Below the pieces are notes generated by a model, which searched no databases, was not told the DNA's origin, and saw nothing but the letters and a program-made list of their open reading frames with translations. A stretch of DNA of 64,000 nt from assembly GCA_002300355.1 (NCBI GenBank), contig NSGV01000003.1, positions 992,001-1,056,000 on the forward strand, read 5' to 3'. Made by a program: the position numbers and the translations under genes. Every line of letters starts with the position of its first letter. Position 1 is the stretch's first letter. Shown here in pieces: positions 8,195-17,484 of the stretch. The DNA comes from Streptomyces sp. TLI_235. GTDB lineage: Bacteria > Actinomycetota > Actinomycetes > Streptomycetales > Streptomycetaceae.

Positions 8195-10426
8195 CTACAC
8201 CGCCGTGAAGGTCCACAGCAGGTTGGAGCTGCTGTTGTAGGTCCACTGCTTGGTCACGGAGCCCGACGCCACGCTGCCGCCGCCGTCGAGGACCAGACCG
8301 GTGGCGCGGTTGGCGATCGAGTAGCCGTAGCCGCTCCGGAGGGTGATCTTCCACTGCTGGTTGGTGCTGCCGTTCCACGCGGCCTGCCGGGCCGCGGAGC
8401 CGGCCGTGGTGGCGCCCCAGCCGTCGGCGACCATGCCGTTGGTGCGGTTGACCAGCTTGTAGTAGCCGCCGCCCACGTCGACCGCCTGCCACTGGAGGTT
8501 GGTGCTGCCGTTCCAGGTCCACTGCTTGAGGTTGGACCCGGAGGCGACGTTGCCACCGCTGTCCAGGGCGAGGTCGTCGGTGACGTTGGTGAGCCGGAAG
8601 TACGTCGACGGGTTGAACTGGACCTTCAGCGAGGTGATCTGGTCGTTGTTGCCGGTGGCCCTGAGGTCGGGGTTGTCGGCGGTGAAGGTCCAGGCGGTGC
8701 CGGTGAAGTTGTCCGCCGAGTAGCCGATGACCTGGAAGCCGGGGGAGGTACGGATGGAGGAGATGGTGGCCGCGCCCACACCGGCCGCAGCGAGGTCGGC
8801 CGCGGTGTACTCGCCCACGGCCAGCGCGGCCGAGGCGCCGGTGTAGTTGACGTCCTTGAAGGCGACGGCGCCGGCTGGCGGCAGCAGGTCCGGGATGGTG
8901 CCCGAGAAGGAGAGCTTCAGGACGTACGCGTTGGCGCTGTACGGCGCGGAGGAGGGCAGCGTGACCGTGAGGCCGGAGGCGCTCTGCACCGGTGCGGCCA
9001 GGTCGATGGTGGTTCCGGCGGTGGAGCCGAGCAGCTTCACCGAGGTCAGCGACGAGAGGTTGATCCGGTCCGAGCTGAGGGTCCTGATCGTAAGTGAACT
9101 GCCGGGCCAGCCAAGGACGGTGGCGTACAGGACGTTGCCGGCCTTGTTGCGGGTGAAGCGGATGTCCTGCGGCGTGCCCGCCGTCGGGTTGGTGAAGGAG
9201 CCGCCGCCCATCTTCGTCGGGCCCTCGCCGTACACCGTCCAGGCGCGGGTCGAGTAGATCGACTCTCCGAAGCGCTTCAGGTGGTCGCCGATGCCGAGCA
9301 GGACGTCCTTCTGCCCCTGGGGGATGGTGCCGTCGGCCATCGGCGCGATGTTCAGCAGGACGTTGCCGTTCTTGCTGACCCGGTCGATGAACGAGTGCAG
9401 CATCTGCTGGATGCTGTAGTAGCCGATGCCCTGCGTGTAGCACCAGCTGCTGCTGGAGATGCTGTCGTCGGTCAGCCAGTACGGGCTGGTGAGGTCCGCC
9501 GGGCCGCCGCGCTCGTAGTCGAAGACCTCGCCCTTGTTGTTGAAGCCGTCCTTGAAGGTGGCGACGACCTCGCGGCCCCAGGAATTGGCCTGGTTGTAGT
9601 AGTAGGACAGGAAGTTGAGGCGCTGCGTCTCGTCGACCATGTTCAGGTCGAAGTCCTGCCAGAGGATGTCCGGCTGGGCGCGGTCGACGACCTCCTTCAG
9701 CTTGTCGTACCAGAGCTGGTTCTCCTGTGCCCTGCCCAACTGCCCGTAGAGCTTCTTCAGGCTCGGGTCCGTCTGGGCGGGGGCGCTCTCGTAGAAGCCG
9801 TTGAAGTTGAACGCGTGGTGCATGGCCACCAGCAGCTTGAGGTTCTTGGCACGGATCGCCGTGGCGAACAGCTGCAGGAGGTTCAGCTTCGGGCCCTTGG
9901 CGACCGAGTTCCACTCGTTGACCTGGCTGTCCCACATGGAGAAGCCGTCGTGGTGCTCGGCGACCGGTCCGGCGTACTTGGCACCGGCGTCGACGAACAG
10001 CTGCGCCCACTCGTCGGGGTCGAAGTTCCCGCCGGCCGACTTCAGCTTCGGCGCGAACTGCACGGTGTTGCCCGCGAGGTCCTGCGCTCCGTTGATGAAG
10101 TTGTGGTAGGGCCAGGCCGACGGCTGGCCGTAGGTGGCGATGTGGTGCTGGTTGGCCGCGCTGCCGGCCTTGTACATGTTCCGCGGGTACCACTCGCTCT
10201 GGTACGCGGGAACGCTGAAGACCCCCCAGTGGAAGTAGATCCCGAACTTGGCGTCCTGGAACCACTCCGGGGCTGCCGGGTGCTGGTCGACCGAGTTCCA
10301 GTCGGGAGTGTAGGTGCTCGGTGCCGCCTGTGCGACGCCGGCCGCGAGGCCGCCGCCGGCGATCGCTGCCGCAGCCACACCTGCGGCTGCGGACAGGAAC
10401 TGACGTCGGTTCAGAGAGCTTGCCAT
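8195..10426 (-). CDS. Secreted GH29 alpha-L-fucosidase with crystallin-like and ricin/CBM13 modules
   Basis: Predicted to release L-fucose from glycans outside the cell. The 743-aa product has a Tat signal peptide (LNRRQFLSAAAG; cleavage about residue 35). The GH29 barrel shows FGIYFHWGVF (61-70), AEHHDGFSMW (156-165) and ILWQDFDLN. Asp258 in WQD is the likely nucleophile. After the C-terminal sheet domain comes a beta/gamma-crystallin-like unit (about 513-600; FKDVNYTG and VIGYSADNFTG) and then a ricin-type lectin domain to the end. The ATG at 10426 was chosen because the Tat motif begins six residues later; an upstream ATG at 10477 adds only 17 non-conserved residues. It is divergent from the fucose-uptake operon, so both probably share control. 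Confidence 0.93.
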   Translation of the reverse strand: MASSLNRRQFLSAAAGVAAAAIAGGGLAAGVAQAAPSTYTPDWNSVDQHPAAPEWFQDAKFGIYFHWGVFSVPAYQSEWYPRNMYKAGSAANQHHIATYGQPSAWPYHNFINGAQDLAGNTVQFAPKLKSAGGNFDPDEWAQLFVDAGAKYAGPVAEHHDGFSMWDSQVNEWNSVAKGPKLNLLQLFATAIRAKNLKLLVAMHHAFNFNGFYESAPAQTDPSLKKLYGQLGRAQENQLWYDKLKEVVDRAQPDILWQDFDLNMVDETQRLNFLSYYYNQANSWGREVVATFKDGFNNKGEVFDYERGGPADLTSPYWLTDDSISSSSWCYTQGIGYYSIQQMLHSFIDRVSKNGNVLLNIAPMADGTIPQGQKDVLLGIGDHLKRFGESIYSTRAWTVYGEGPTKMGGGSFTNPTAGTPQDIRFTRNKAGNVLYATVLGWPGSSLTIRTLSSDRINLSSLTSVKLLGSTAGTTIDLAAPVQSASGLTVTLPSSAPYSANAYVLKLSFSGTIPDLLPPAGAVAFKDVNYTGASAALAVGEYTAADLAAAGVGAATISSIRTSPGFQVIGYSADNFTGTAWTFTADNPDLRATGNNDQITSLKVQFNPSTYFRLTNVTDDLALDSGGNVASGSNLKQWTWNGSTNLQWQAVDVGGGYYKLVNRTNGMVADGWGATTAGSAARQAAWNGSTNQQWKITLRSGYGYSIANRATGLVLDGGGSVASGSVTKQWTYNSSSNLLWTFTAV

Positions 10427-10857
10427 GAGGACATCCCTTGGCTGGGGGAAGTGGAGACGGGCTGGACCGAGGGACATGTGACGCGCACGTCCCTGGAGCG
10501 CCGGAGGTTACGCACGAAGTTCGTCCATGTAACGCCCCGATGTCAACGGGCGTACAGGGATGAAAACGGCCACCAGCTCGCTGCTTTGCCCTTCTATGGA
10601 GACATATATCCCATTTGCCATGCGCCAGACATGGAATGTTTGTCGCATGCGATGTCATTGATGGGATTGATTTGCACCGCCGGCCACCCTGCGGCCATCC
10701 AACAGGCCGAGCTTCCAGCAATTTTGTCCGCCGCCTAGACAGCAGCGCGGGTCGGCGCCTATATATACATCCCATCTCTCCGATGCGGCGGCGCACGGCA
10801 GCCGTCGCCCGGCACAGCTCTCTCTCCCGCTCAAGGGACCAGCGCGAGGAAGTACCG
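10427..10857. promoter_or_regulatory. Divergent control region of the GH29 gene and transport/catabolic unit A
   Basis: This 431-bp gap is locally AT-richer than its surroundings. It contains three copies of an ATGGGAT/ATCCCAT element (within 10608-10615, 10661-10667 and 10769-10776), GACATATATCCC at 10601-10612, and CATGCGATG at 10646-10654. The last resembles the paired sites at 36802-36870. These are candidate sites for one of the FadR-type regulators encoded nearby. No gene is supported here. Confidence 0.45.
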
Positions 10858-11919
10858 ATGAGACTCAGGACCGCACTCTGCTCCATCACCTCAGCCATGT
10901 CCGCCCTGGCACTGCTCAGCGCCTGCAGCGGCGGCTCCGGCACCGCGACGTCGGGTGGCGCGCCGCTGGTCGGCGTGGACTACCCGCGTTCCGACACCGA
11001 CTTCTGGAACTCGTACATCAAGTACACGCCCCAGTACGCCAAGGAGCTGGGGCTGGACCTGAAGACCACCAACTCGCAGAACGACGTCGCCAAGCTGACC
11101 GCCAACGCGCAGACGTTCATCAGCCAGGGCGTCAAGGGCCTCGCGATGGCTCCGCAGGACACCGCCGCCATCGCGCCGACGCTGGCGCAGTTGGAGGCGA
11201 AGAAGATCCCGGTCGTCACCGTCGACACCCGCCCGGACACCGGCAAGGTGTTCATGGTCGTGCGCGCCGACAACCGCGCCTACGGCGAGAAGGCCTGTCA
11301 GTTCCTCGGCACGAAGCTCAACGGCGAGGGCAAGGTCGTCATGCTGGAGGGCGGCCTGGACTCCATCAACGGCCGTGACCGTACAGAGGCGTTCAACGAC
11401 TGCATGAAGAAGAACTACCCCGGCATCAAGGTGTTCGGCGAGGCCACCAACTGGGACGGCGCGGTCGCTGCACAGAAGCTGCAGACCGACCTGACTGCCA
11501 ACCCGGACATCAAGGGCGTCTACATGGAGTCCAGCTTCGCCCTGTCCGGCACGCTCCAGGTCCTCAAGCAGAAGGGGCTGCTGGTCGACCCGAAGGACCC
11601 CAAGCACGTGTTCGTCGTGTCCAACGACGGCATCCCGGAGGAGCTGAAGTCCATCGGCGAGGGCAAGATCGACGCCACCGTCTCCCAGCCTGCCGACCTC
11701 TACGCCAAGTACGCCCTGTACTACCTGAAGGCGGCGATCGACGGGAAGACGTTCAAGCCCGGCAAGACCGACCACGACAGCACGATCATCCAGGTCCGCG
11801 AGGGTCTGTTGGAGGACCAGCTCTCCGCTCCCCTGGTCACCGTCGACGGCGGCACCTACGGCGGCGAGGCCAGCGTCAAGAGCGACGACAGGTCGCTGTG
11901 GGGCAACAACCTCGGCTGA
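10858..11919 (+). CDS. CUT2-type sugar ABC transporter, substrate-binding lipoprotein
   Basis: Extracytoplasmic binding protein of the RbsB/periplasmic-binding type (353 aa), expected to bind a monosaccharide and deliver it to the permease encoded two genes on. It has a lipoprotein signal with lipobox LLSAC near residue 20. The Rossmann-like halves show DYPRSDTDFWN, QGVKGLAMAPQDT, VVTVDTRPDTGK and VSNDGIPEEL. The ATG at 10858 follows GAGGA with good spacing; the open frame extends upstream but without lipoprotein features. It heads unit A, whose other genes fit L-fucose breakdown, so L-fucose is the most likely ligand (inference). The 44-bp gap to the ATPase gene indicates one transcript. Confidence 0.88.
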   Translation: MRLRTALCSITSAMSALALLSACSGGSGTATSGGAPLVGVDYPRSDTDFWNSYIKYTPQYAKELGLDLKTTNSQNDVAKLTANAQTFISQGVKGLAMAPQDTAAIAPTLAQLEAKKIPVVTVDTRPDTGKVFMVVRADNRAYGEKACQFLGTKLNGEGKVVMLEGGLDSINGRDRTEAFNDCMKKNYPGIKVFGEATNWDGAVAAQKLQTDLTANPDIKGVYMESSFALSGTLQVLKQKGLLVDPKDPKHVFVVSNDGIPEELKSIGEGKIDATVSQPADLYAKYALYYLKAAIDGKTFKPGKTDHDSTIIQVREGLLEDQLSAPLVTVDGGTYGGEASVKSDDRSLWGNNLG

Positions 11920-11963
11920 TTCTTCCTACGGAACCAACGGCTCACGAGCACAAGGCGGTTGAG

Positions 11964-13529
11964 ATGAGCGACGGGGAACGAGCAGTCACCCCCGCGCCCG
12001 CCCCGGCGGACGACGGGCAGGTCCCCGCAGCCCCGCCCGTCGTCGAGGCGACGGGCATAGTCAAACGATTCGGTCCGACGGTGGCCCTCAACGGCGCCCG
12101 GATCACCATCATGCCCGGCGAGACCCACGCGCTCGTCGGCCGCAACGGAGCGGGCAAGTCGACCCTGGTGTCGGTCCTCAGCGGCCTGCAGGCCCCCGAC
12201 GAGGGAACGGTCACTTTCGGCGGCCGCCCCGCACCACGCCTCGCGGACCGCGACGCCTGGCGACAGCGCGTGGCCTGCGTCTACCAGAAGTCGACGATCA
12301 TCCCCACCCTGACCGTCGCCGAGAACCTCTTCCTGAACCGGCACGACCACGGCCGCAGCCGGCTCATCAGCTGGCAGGGTGTGCGCCGGCGGGCGCAGGA
12401 GCTGCTGTCGACGTGGTCGGTGGACGTCGACCCACAGACCGCGGCCGGCGAACTGAGCGTGGAGCAGCGGCAGTTCGTGGAGATCGCCCGGGCGCTGTCC
12501 TTCGGGGCACGGTTCATCATCCTGGACGAGCCCACCGCCCAGCTCGACGGGGCGGCCATCACCCGCCTCTTCGAGCGCATCCGCGAGCTGCAGCGCCAGG
12601 GCGTGACCTTCCTGTTCATCAGCCACCATCTCCAGGAGGTCTACGACATCTGCGACATGGTGACGGTGTTCCGCGACGCGGCGCACATCGTGACCGCGCC
12701 GGTCGCGGAGCTCCCCCGCGCCAAGCTGGTCGCCGCGATGACCGGTGAGGCTGCGGTCGACCGGCTGCAGGTGCGGTCGAGCAGCCTCGACCGCACCACC
12801 CCGCCTGCGCTGTCCGTGCAGGCGCTGGGCAGTGACGGCTCTTACCATGACGTCACCTTCCAGGTGGGCTCCGGGGAGATCGTCGGACTCGCGGGCGCCG
12901 CCGGCAGCGGTCGCACTGAGGTCGCCGAGACCGTCGTGGGGCTGCGGGCGGCCCAGGCGGGCGAGGTGGAGATCGCCGGGCGGCGGCCCCGGCCGGGCAG
13001 CGTGCCCGCCGCGCTCGCCGCAGGCGCCGGGTTCGTCCCGCAGGACCGGCACCATCAGGGCTTCGTGCCCGACATGTCGATCGCGGACAACGCCACGCTG
13101 TCCGTTCCTCACCGGCTCGGCAAGAACGGCTTCCTCAGCCGTGACCGACGGGACCGGCTCGCCGACAACATGATCGAGAAGCTGGCGATCAAGACGCCGG
13201 GACCCGAGCTGCCCGTCTCCGCGCTCTCGGGCGGCAACCAGCAGAAGGTCGTCATGGCCCGCGCTCTGGCGGACGATCCGCGTCTGCTGGTGCTGATCAA
13301 CCCGACCGCCGGGGTGGACGTGCGCTCAAAGGAGTTCCTCCTCGGCAAGGTCGAGGAGACCGCGGAGTCCGGCACCGGAGTGCTCATCGCCTCCGACGAA
13401 CTCGACGACCTGCGCATGTGCGACCGGGTCCTGGTGATGTTCCAGGGCCGGGTGACCTCGGAGATAGCCCGCGGCTGGCACGACCACGAACTCGTGGCCG
13501 CGATGGAAGGAGTGGACCTCAATGCCTGA
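11964..13529 (+). CDS. CUT2-type sugar ABC transporter, double ATP-binding protein
   Basis: Energises monosaccharide uptake; 521 aa with two tandem ABC ATPase domains as in RbsA/MglA. Domain 1 carries Walker A GRNGAGKST, signature LSVEQRQ and Walker B FIILDEPTAQLD. Domain 2 has a degenerate Walker A (GAAGSGRTE), signature LSGGNQQK, and LVLINPTAGVD where LDEP would be expected, so the second site probably binds but does not hydrolyse ATP, as is common in this family. The ATG at 11964 follows AAGGCGG. The 3' end overlaps the permease start by 8 bases, showing translational coupling. Confidence 0.92.
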   Translation: MSDGERAVTPAPAPADDGQVPAAPPVVEATGIVKRFGPTVALNGARITIMPGETHALVGRNGAGKSTLVSVLSGLQAPDEGTVTFGGRPAPRLADRDAWRQRVACVYQKSTIIPTLTVAENLFLNRHDHGRSRLISWQGVRRRAQELLSTWSVDVDPQTAAGELSVEQRQFVEIARALSFGARFIILDEPTAQLDGAAITRLFERIRELQRQGVTFLFISHHLQEVYDICDMVTVFRDAAHIVTAPVAELPRAKLVAAMTGEAAVDRLQVRSSSLDRTTPPALSVQALGSDGSYHDVTFQVGSGEIVGLAGAAGSGRTEVAETVVGLRAAQAGEVEIAGRRPRPGSVPAALAAGAGFVPQDRHHQGFVPDMSIADNATLSVPHRLGKNGFLSRDRRDRLADNMIEKLAIKTPGPELPVSALSGGNQQKVVMARALADDPRLLVLINPTAGVDVRSKEFLLGKVEETAESGTGVLIASDELDDLRMCDRVLVMFQGRVTSEIARGWHDHELVAAMEGVDLNA

Positions 13530-14562
13530 AACCGTCCTCGCGGACACAGCCGCCCGGGCCGTCGGACCCAAGCCCAGGCGCACCGCGCTGCTCGGCGGCC
13601 GGATCCCCCTGGCCCGTCTGCGCGACCTCGCCCTCGTCCCCGCGATCGTCGTCATCGCGATCGTCGGCCAGATCGTCAATCCGGTCTTCCTGCAGGCCGA
13701 CAACCTCATCAACGTCCTGCAGACCATGTCCGAGATGGCCCTGCTGGTCCTCGCCCAGACGATGATCCTGATCGTCAAGAAGATGGACCTGTCGCTGGAG
13801 TCCACGATGGGCCTGGCCCCCGGTGTCGCGGCCTGGCTGGTCGTCCCGGTCGGCGCCGGACACGGACTCGGTCTGCTCTCCGGCGCCTGGGCAATCCCTG
13901 TCACCCTGGCCGTGGGCGCGCTCGTCGGCGTGATCAACTCACTGCTGATCATCCGCTTCGGCCTCAACGGCTTCATCGTCACCCTCGGCATGCTGATCGT
14001 GCTGCGCGGCATCCTCACCGGCATCTCCGGCGGCCAGACCTTCTTCCAGCTGCCGGACTCGATGCTCTACCTCGGCACCGCCCAGTGGTTCGGCATGCCG
14101 GCCTCCATCTGGATCTGCCTGGCCCTGTTCGCCATCGCCATCGTGGTGCTCGGCTGGACCAGCTTCGGCCGCTCGCTGTACGCCATCGGCGGCAACGTCG
14201 ACGCGGCGAAGGCGGGCGGCATCCGTACCGACCGGGTGCTGTGGATCGTCATCGTGACGGGCAGCGTGCTCGCCGCCCTCGCCGGCCTGATGCTGTCCGG
14301 GCGCCTGGCCTCGGTCGCCTCCGCGCAGGGCAACGGCTACATCTTCACCGTCTTCGCCGCCGCCGTCATCGGCGGGATCAGCCTGAACGGCGGCAGGGGG
14401 ACCATGTTCGGCGCGTTCTGCGGCATCCTCCTGCTCTTCATGATCCAGAACGTGCTCACGCTGGCGGGCGTCCCCGCCCAGTGGATCGGTGCTCTCAACG
14501 GCCTGATCATCCTGATCGCGCTCGCCATCTCCCGCATCACCGGGGGCAAGGTCCAGGAGTGA
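13522..14562 (+). CDS. CUT2-type sugar ABC transporter permease
   Basis: Membrane component of the BPD_transp_2/RbsC family (346 aa). It shows about eight to ten hydrophobic segments, beginning LALVPAIVVIAIVGQIVNPV. The family-typical loop ALLVLAQTMILIVKKMDLS comes next. The GGNVDAAKAGGI segment contacts the ATPase. The end reads ITGGKVQE. It overlaps the ATPase gene (13522 against stop 13529) and is followed after 91 bp by L-fuconate dehydratase, which ties the transported sugar to that pathway. The 91-bp gap has a fresh ribosome site but no obvious terminator. Confidence 0.92.
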   Translation: MPETVLADTAARAVGPKPRRTALLGGRIPLARLRDLALVPAIVVIAIVGQIVNPVFLQADNLINVLQTMSEMALLVLAQTMILIVKKMDLSLESTMGLAPGVAAWLVVPVGAGHGLGLLSGAWAIPVTLAVGALVGVINSLLIIRFGLNGFIVTLGMLIVLRGILTGISGGQTFFQLPDSMLYLGTAQWFGMPASIWICLALFAIAIVVLGWTSFGRSLYAIGGNVDAAKAGGIRTDRVLWIVIVTGSVLAALAGLMLSGRLASVASAQGNGYIFTVFAAAVIGGISLNGGRGTMFGAFCGILLLFMIQNVLTLAGVPAQWIGALNGLIILIALAISRITGGKVQE

Positions 14563-14653
14563 CCCGGGCGGCTGCCGTCGCCGCCCGTCCTCCGCCGCGT
14601 TCACGTCTCGCCACGAGGGGATCGCCCCCCGTGTTCCTCACAGGAGTTGCCGC

Positions 14654-15979
14654 ATGTCCTCGCCCGTGCCCGCATCCGCCCGCATCACCGCCCTGGACGT
14701 CCTGGACGTGCGGTTCCCCACCTCCGAACACCTCGACGGCTCGGACGCCATGAACCCCGAGCCCGACTACTCCGCCGCCTACGTGGTGCTGCGCACCGAC
14801 GCCGGCGACGGACTGGAGGGCCACGCTCTCGCCTTCACCACCGGACGCGGCAACGACGTGCAGGCCGCGGCCATCGCGGCCCTCGCCCCGTACGTGGTCG
14901 GCCGGTCCGTCGAGGACGTCTGCGGCGACCTGGGGCCCTTCTCCCGCTCGCTCGTGCACGATCCGCAACTGCGTTGGCTGGGCCCGGAGAAGGGTGCCAT
15001 CCACATGGCCACCGGAGCCGTCGTCAACGCCGCCTGGGACCTCGCCGCCAAGCGCGCGGGCAGGCCCGTCTGGCAGTTCCTCGGCGAGATGGCCCCCGAG
15101 GAGCTGGTCTCCCAGGTCGACTTCCGCTGGCTCAGCGACGCGCTCACCTCCGAGGAGGCGCTGGACATCCTGCGCCGCGCCGAACCGGGCCGTCAGGAAC
15201 GCATCGCCCGTCTTCTGGAGCGCGGCTACCCCGCCTACACCACCACGCCCGGCTGGCTGGGTTACTCCGACGAGAAGCTGGCCCGCCTGGCCGGCGAGGC
15301 CGTCGCCGACGGCTTCACCCAGATCAAGCTGAAGGTCGGCGCGGACCTGGAGGACGACGTACGGCGCATGCGGGTCGCCCGCGAGGCGGTCGGCCCGGAC
15401 GTCCGCATCGCCGTCGACGCCAACCAGAGGTGGGACGTGGCACCCGCGATCGACTGGATGCGTACCCTCGCCCCCTACGACCCGTACTGGATCGAGGAGC
15501 CCACCTCCCCCGACGACATCCTCGGCCACGCCGCCGTCCGCAAGGCGCTCGGCCCCATCAAGGTCGCCACCGGCGAGCACATCGCCAACCGGGTCGTCTT
15601 CAAGCAGCTGCTGCAGGCCGGCGCGGTGGACATCGTGCAGATCGACTCCGCACGCGTCGGCGGCGTCAACGAGAACCTCGCGATCCTCCTGCTCGCCGCG
15701 AAGTTCGGGGTTCCGGTCTGCCCGCACGCCGGCGGAGTGGGGCTGTGCGAGATGGTCCAGCACCTGTCGATGTTCGACTACGTCGCCGTCTCCGGCACCA
15801 CCGAGGACCGGGTCATCGAGTACGTCGACCACCTGCACGAGCACTTCGTCGACCCCGTCCGCATCGCCGACGGCCACTACCTGGCACCGACCCTGCCCGG
15901 GCTGAGCGCACAGATGCACCCGGCCTCGCTCAAGGAGTACACCTACCCCGACGGCCCGGTCTGGACCGCCCGTGTCTGA
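14654..15979 (+). CDS. fucD: L-fuconate dehydratase (enolase superfamily)
   Basis: Converts L-fuconate to 2-keto-3-deoxy-L-fuconate in the non-phosphorylating L-fucose route. The 441-aa product matches the mandelate-racemase-type enolase fold of bacterial FucD and human ENOSF1 in length. Residues expected for this specificity are present: Lys225 and Lys227 (IKLKVG), Asp255 (AVDANQRW), Glu281 (WIEEPT), Glu308 (ATGEH) and His358 (CPHAGGVG). Their spacing equals that of the Xanthomonas campestris enzyme as I recall it, with a constant offset of seven. A long N-terminal lid (RWLGPEKGAIHM) is also typical. The ATG at 14654 follows CAGGAG. It lies between the transporter and the fucose mutarotase gene, which strengthens the call. 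Confidence 0.92.
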   Translation: MSSPVPASARITALDVLDVRFPTSEHLDGSDAMNPEPDYSAAYVVLRTDAGDGLEGHALAFTTGRGNDVQAAAIAALAPYVVGRSVEDVCGDLGPFSRSLVHDPQLRWLGPEKGAIHMATGAVVNAAWDLAAKRAGRPVWQFLGEMAPEELVSQVDFRWLSDALTSEEALDILRRAEPGRQERIARLLERGYPAYTTTPGWLGYSDEKLARLAGEAVADGFTQIKLKVGADLEDDVRRMRVAREAVGPDVRIAVDANQRWDVAPAIDWMRTLAPYDPYWIEEPTSPDDILGHAAVRKALGPIKVATGEHIANRVVFKQLLQAGAVDIVQIDSARVGGVNENLAILLLAAKFGVPVCPHAGGVGLCEMVQHLSMFDYVAVSGTTEDRVIEYVDHLHEHFVDPVRIADGHYLAPTLPGLSAQMHPASLKEYTYPDGPVWTARV

Positions 15980-16006
15980 CGCCCGGATCCTCGAGGAAGG
16001 CACCTC

Positions 16007-16444
16007 GTGCTGCTGACCGAACTGCTGCACCCGGGCATCCTCGAAGCCCTGGCGGACGCCGGGCACGGAGCCCGGGTCCTGCTCGCCGACGGCCACTATC
16101 CGGCGAGCACGGCCACCGGCCCGCGAACCAGGACCGTCCATCTCAACCTGGCGCCGGGTCTGCTGGATGTCACCACCGTGCTCGACGTCCTGCTGCGGGC
16201 TCTGCCCGTCGAGGCGGCGCACGTGATGGTGCCGCCCGAGGGCGAGCCGGAGCCGCCGGCCATCGCCGAGTACCGCTCGATGCTGGCGCCCGTCCCCCTC
16301 GGGACGCTCGGCCGTTACGAGTTCTATGACGCCGCCCGGTCACCCGACCTGGCCCTCACCGTCGTCACGGCCGACATCCGCACCTTCGCCAACCTGCTGC
16401 TGACCATCGGCGTCCGCGCTGAAGAGACTCGGGAATCACGATGA
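16007..16444 (+). CDS. fucU: L-fucose mutarotase, RbsD/FucU family
   Basis: Interconverts anomers of the imported sugar so that the beta form is available to the dehydrogenase. The 145-aa product is the usual size and shows the family pattern: LTELLHPGILEALADAGHG near the start with the catalytic-type His, HLNLAPGL, and a C-terminal FANLLLTIGV stretch. The GTG at 16007 follows GAGGAAGG. Its last seven codons (EETRESR) already lie inside the large inverted repeat, so the same tail ends the lactonase at 41469. Its stop overlaps the next start (ATGA). Confidence 0.85.
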   Translation: MLLTELLHPGILEALADAGHGARVLLADGHYPASTATGPRTRTVHLNLAPGLLDVTTVLDVLLRALPVEAAHVMVPPEGEPEPPAIAEYRSMLAPVPLGTLGRYEFYDAARSPDLALTVVTADIRTFANLLLTIGVRAEETRESR

Positions 16445-17484
16445 CGCTTGCTGTCCGTTACACGGCTGCCCGGACGTTGGACACGGCTCCGGTGGAGCCG
16501 TCCGAGCCCGGTCCGGGCGAGGTGCTGCTGGCTCCCGCGTATGTGGGGATCTGTGGCACGGATCTGCACATCTTCCACGGCGACATGGATGCGCGGGTGG
16601 CCGCGCCGGCGGTGCTGGGCCATGAGATGGCCGGGCGGGTGGTGCGGGTCGGTGCCGGGGTGGAGGGCTGGCAGCCCGGGGACGCGGTGACGGTGATGCC
16701 GCTGGCCTGGGACGGCACCTGCCCGGCCTGCCTCAACGGCCACCAGCACGTCTGCCAGAACCTGGACTTCATCGGTATCGACTCGCCGGGTGCGATGCAG
16801 CAGCGCTGGGCGGTCCCCGCCGACACGTTGGTCCGGCTGCCGCAGTCGCTGGCGCTGGACCGGGCCGCGCTGGTGGAGCCCACCGCGGTGGCCGTGCACG
16901 ACGTCGGCCGGGCCGAGGTGCGGGCCGGTGAGCGGGTCGTCGTCGTGGGCGGCGGTCCGGTCGGGATCCTGATCGCGCTGGTGGCGCGGGCGGGCGGGGC
17001 CGAGGTCCGGGTGGTGGAGCTGAGCGCCCACCGGCGGAAGCTGGCCGAGGAGTCGGGCCTGGTCACCTGGGACCCGGCGGCCGAGAACGTCGTCGAGGCG
17101 GCGTGGGAGTGGACCGGCGGCGCGGGCGCGGACGTCGCGTTCGAGGTCTCCGGCGCGGCGGCCGGCGTCGACACCGCGGTGGAGGTGCTGGGCGTGCGCG
17201 GCCGGCTGTGCCTGGTGGCGATCCACCCGCGGCCTCGCGAGATCAACCTGCACCGCTTCTTCTGGCGCGAACTCACCCTGGTGGGCGCCCGCCTGTACGA
17301 CCGATCCGACTTCGAGAAGGCGGTGGCGCTGGTCGCCGACGGCACGATCCCGGCCGACCGGCTGATCAGCAAGGTGGTGCCGCTCGCCGAGGCCCCGGCG
17401 GCGTTCGAGGCCCTGGAGGGCGGCGGCGACGTGATGAAGATCCTCGTGGACTGCACCGACGACACCCGGGGAGCGAGCGCATGA
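16441..17484 (+). CDS. Zinc-dependent medium-chain dehydrogenase, copy A
   Basis: NAD(P)-dependent MDR-family sugar-acid or polyol dehydrogenase (347 aa). The GroES-like domain carries the catalytic zinc motif CGTDLHIFHGD and GHEMAGRV. The structural-zinc lobe CPACLNGHQHVC keeps only three of the usual four Cys. The Rossmann motif is VVVGGGPVGI. The substrate is uncertain. Position between a fucose mutarotase and KduD suggests oxidation of an aldonate or of a 2-keto-3-deoxy acid rather than a simple alcohol. Its start overlaps the fucU stop and its end overlaps kduD (both ATGA). The product is identical to that of 40429-41472. Confidence 0.85.
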   Translation: MTLAVRYTAARTLDTAPVEPSEPGPGEVLLAPAYVGICGTDLHIFHGDMDARVAAPAVLGHEMAGRVVRVGAGVEGWQPGDAVTVMPLAWDGTCPACLNGHQHVCQNLDFIGIDSPGAMQQRWAVPADTLVRLPQSLALDRAALVEPTAVAVHDVGRAEVRAGERVVVVGGGPVGILIALVARAGGAEVRVVELSAHRRKLAEESGLVTWDPAAENVVEAAWEWTGGAGADVAFEVSGAAAGVDTAVEVLGVRGRLCLVAIHPRPREINLHRFFWRELTLVGARLYDRSDFEKAVALVADGTIPADRLISKVVPLAEAPAAFEALEGGGDVMKILVDCTDDTRGASA

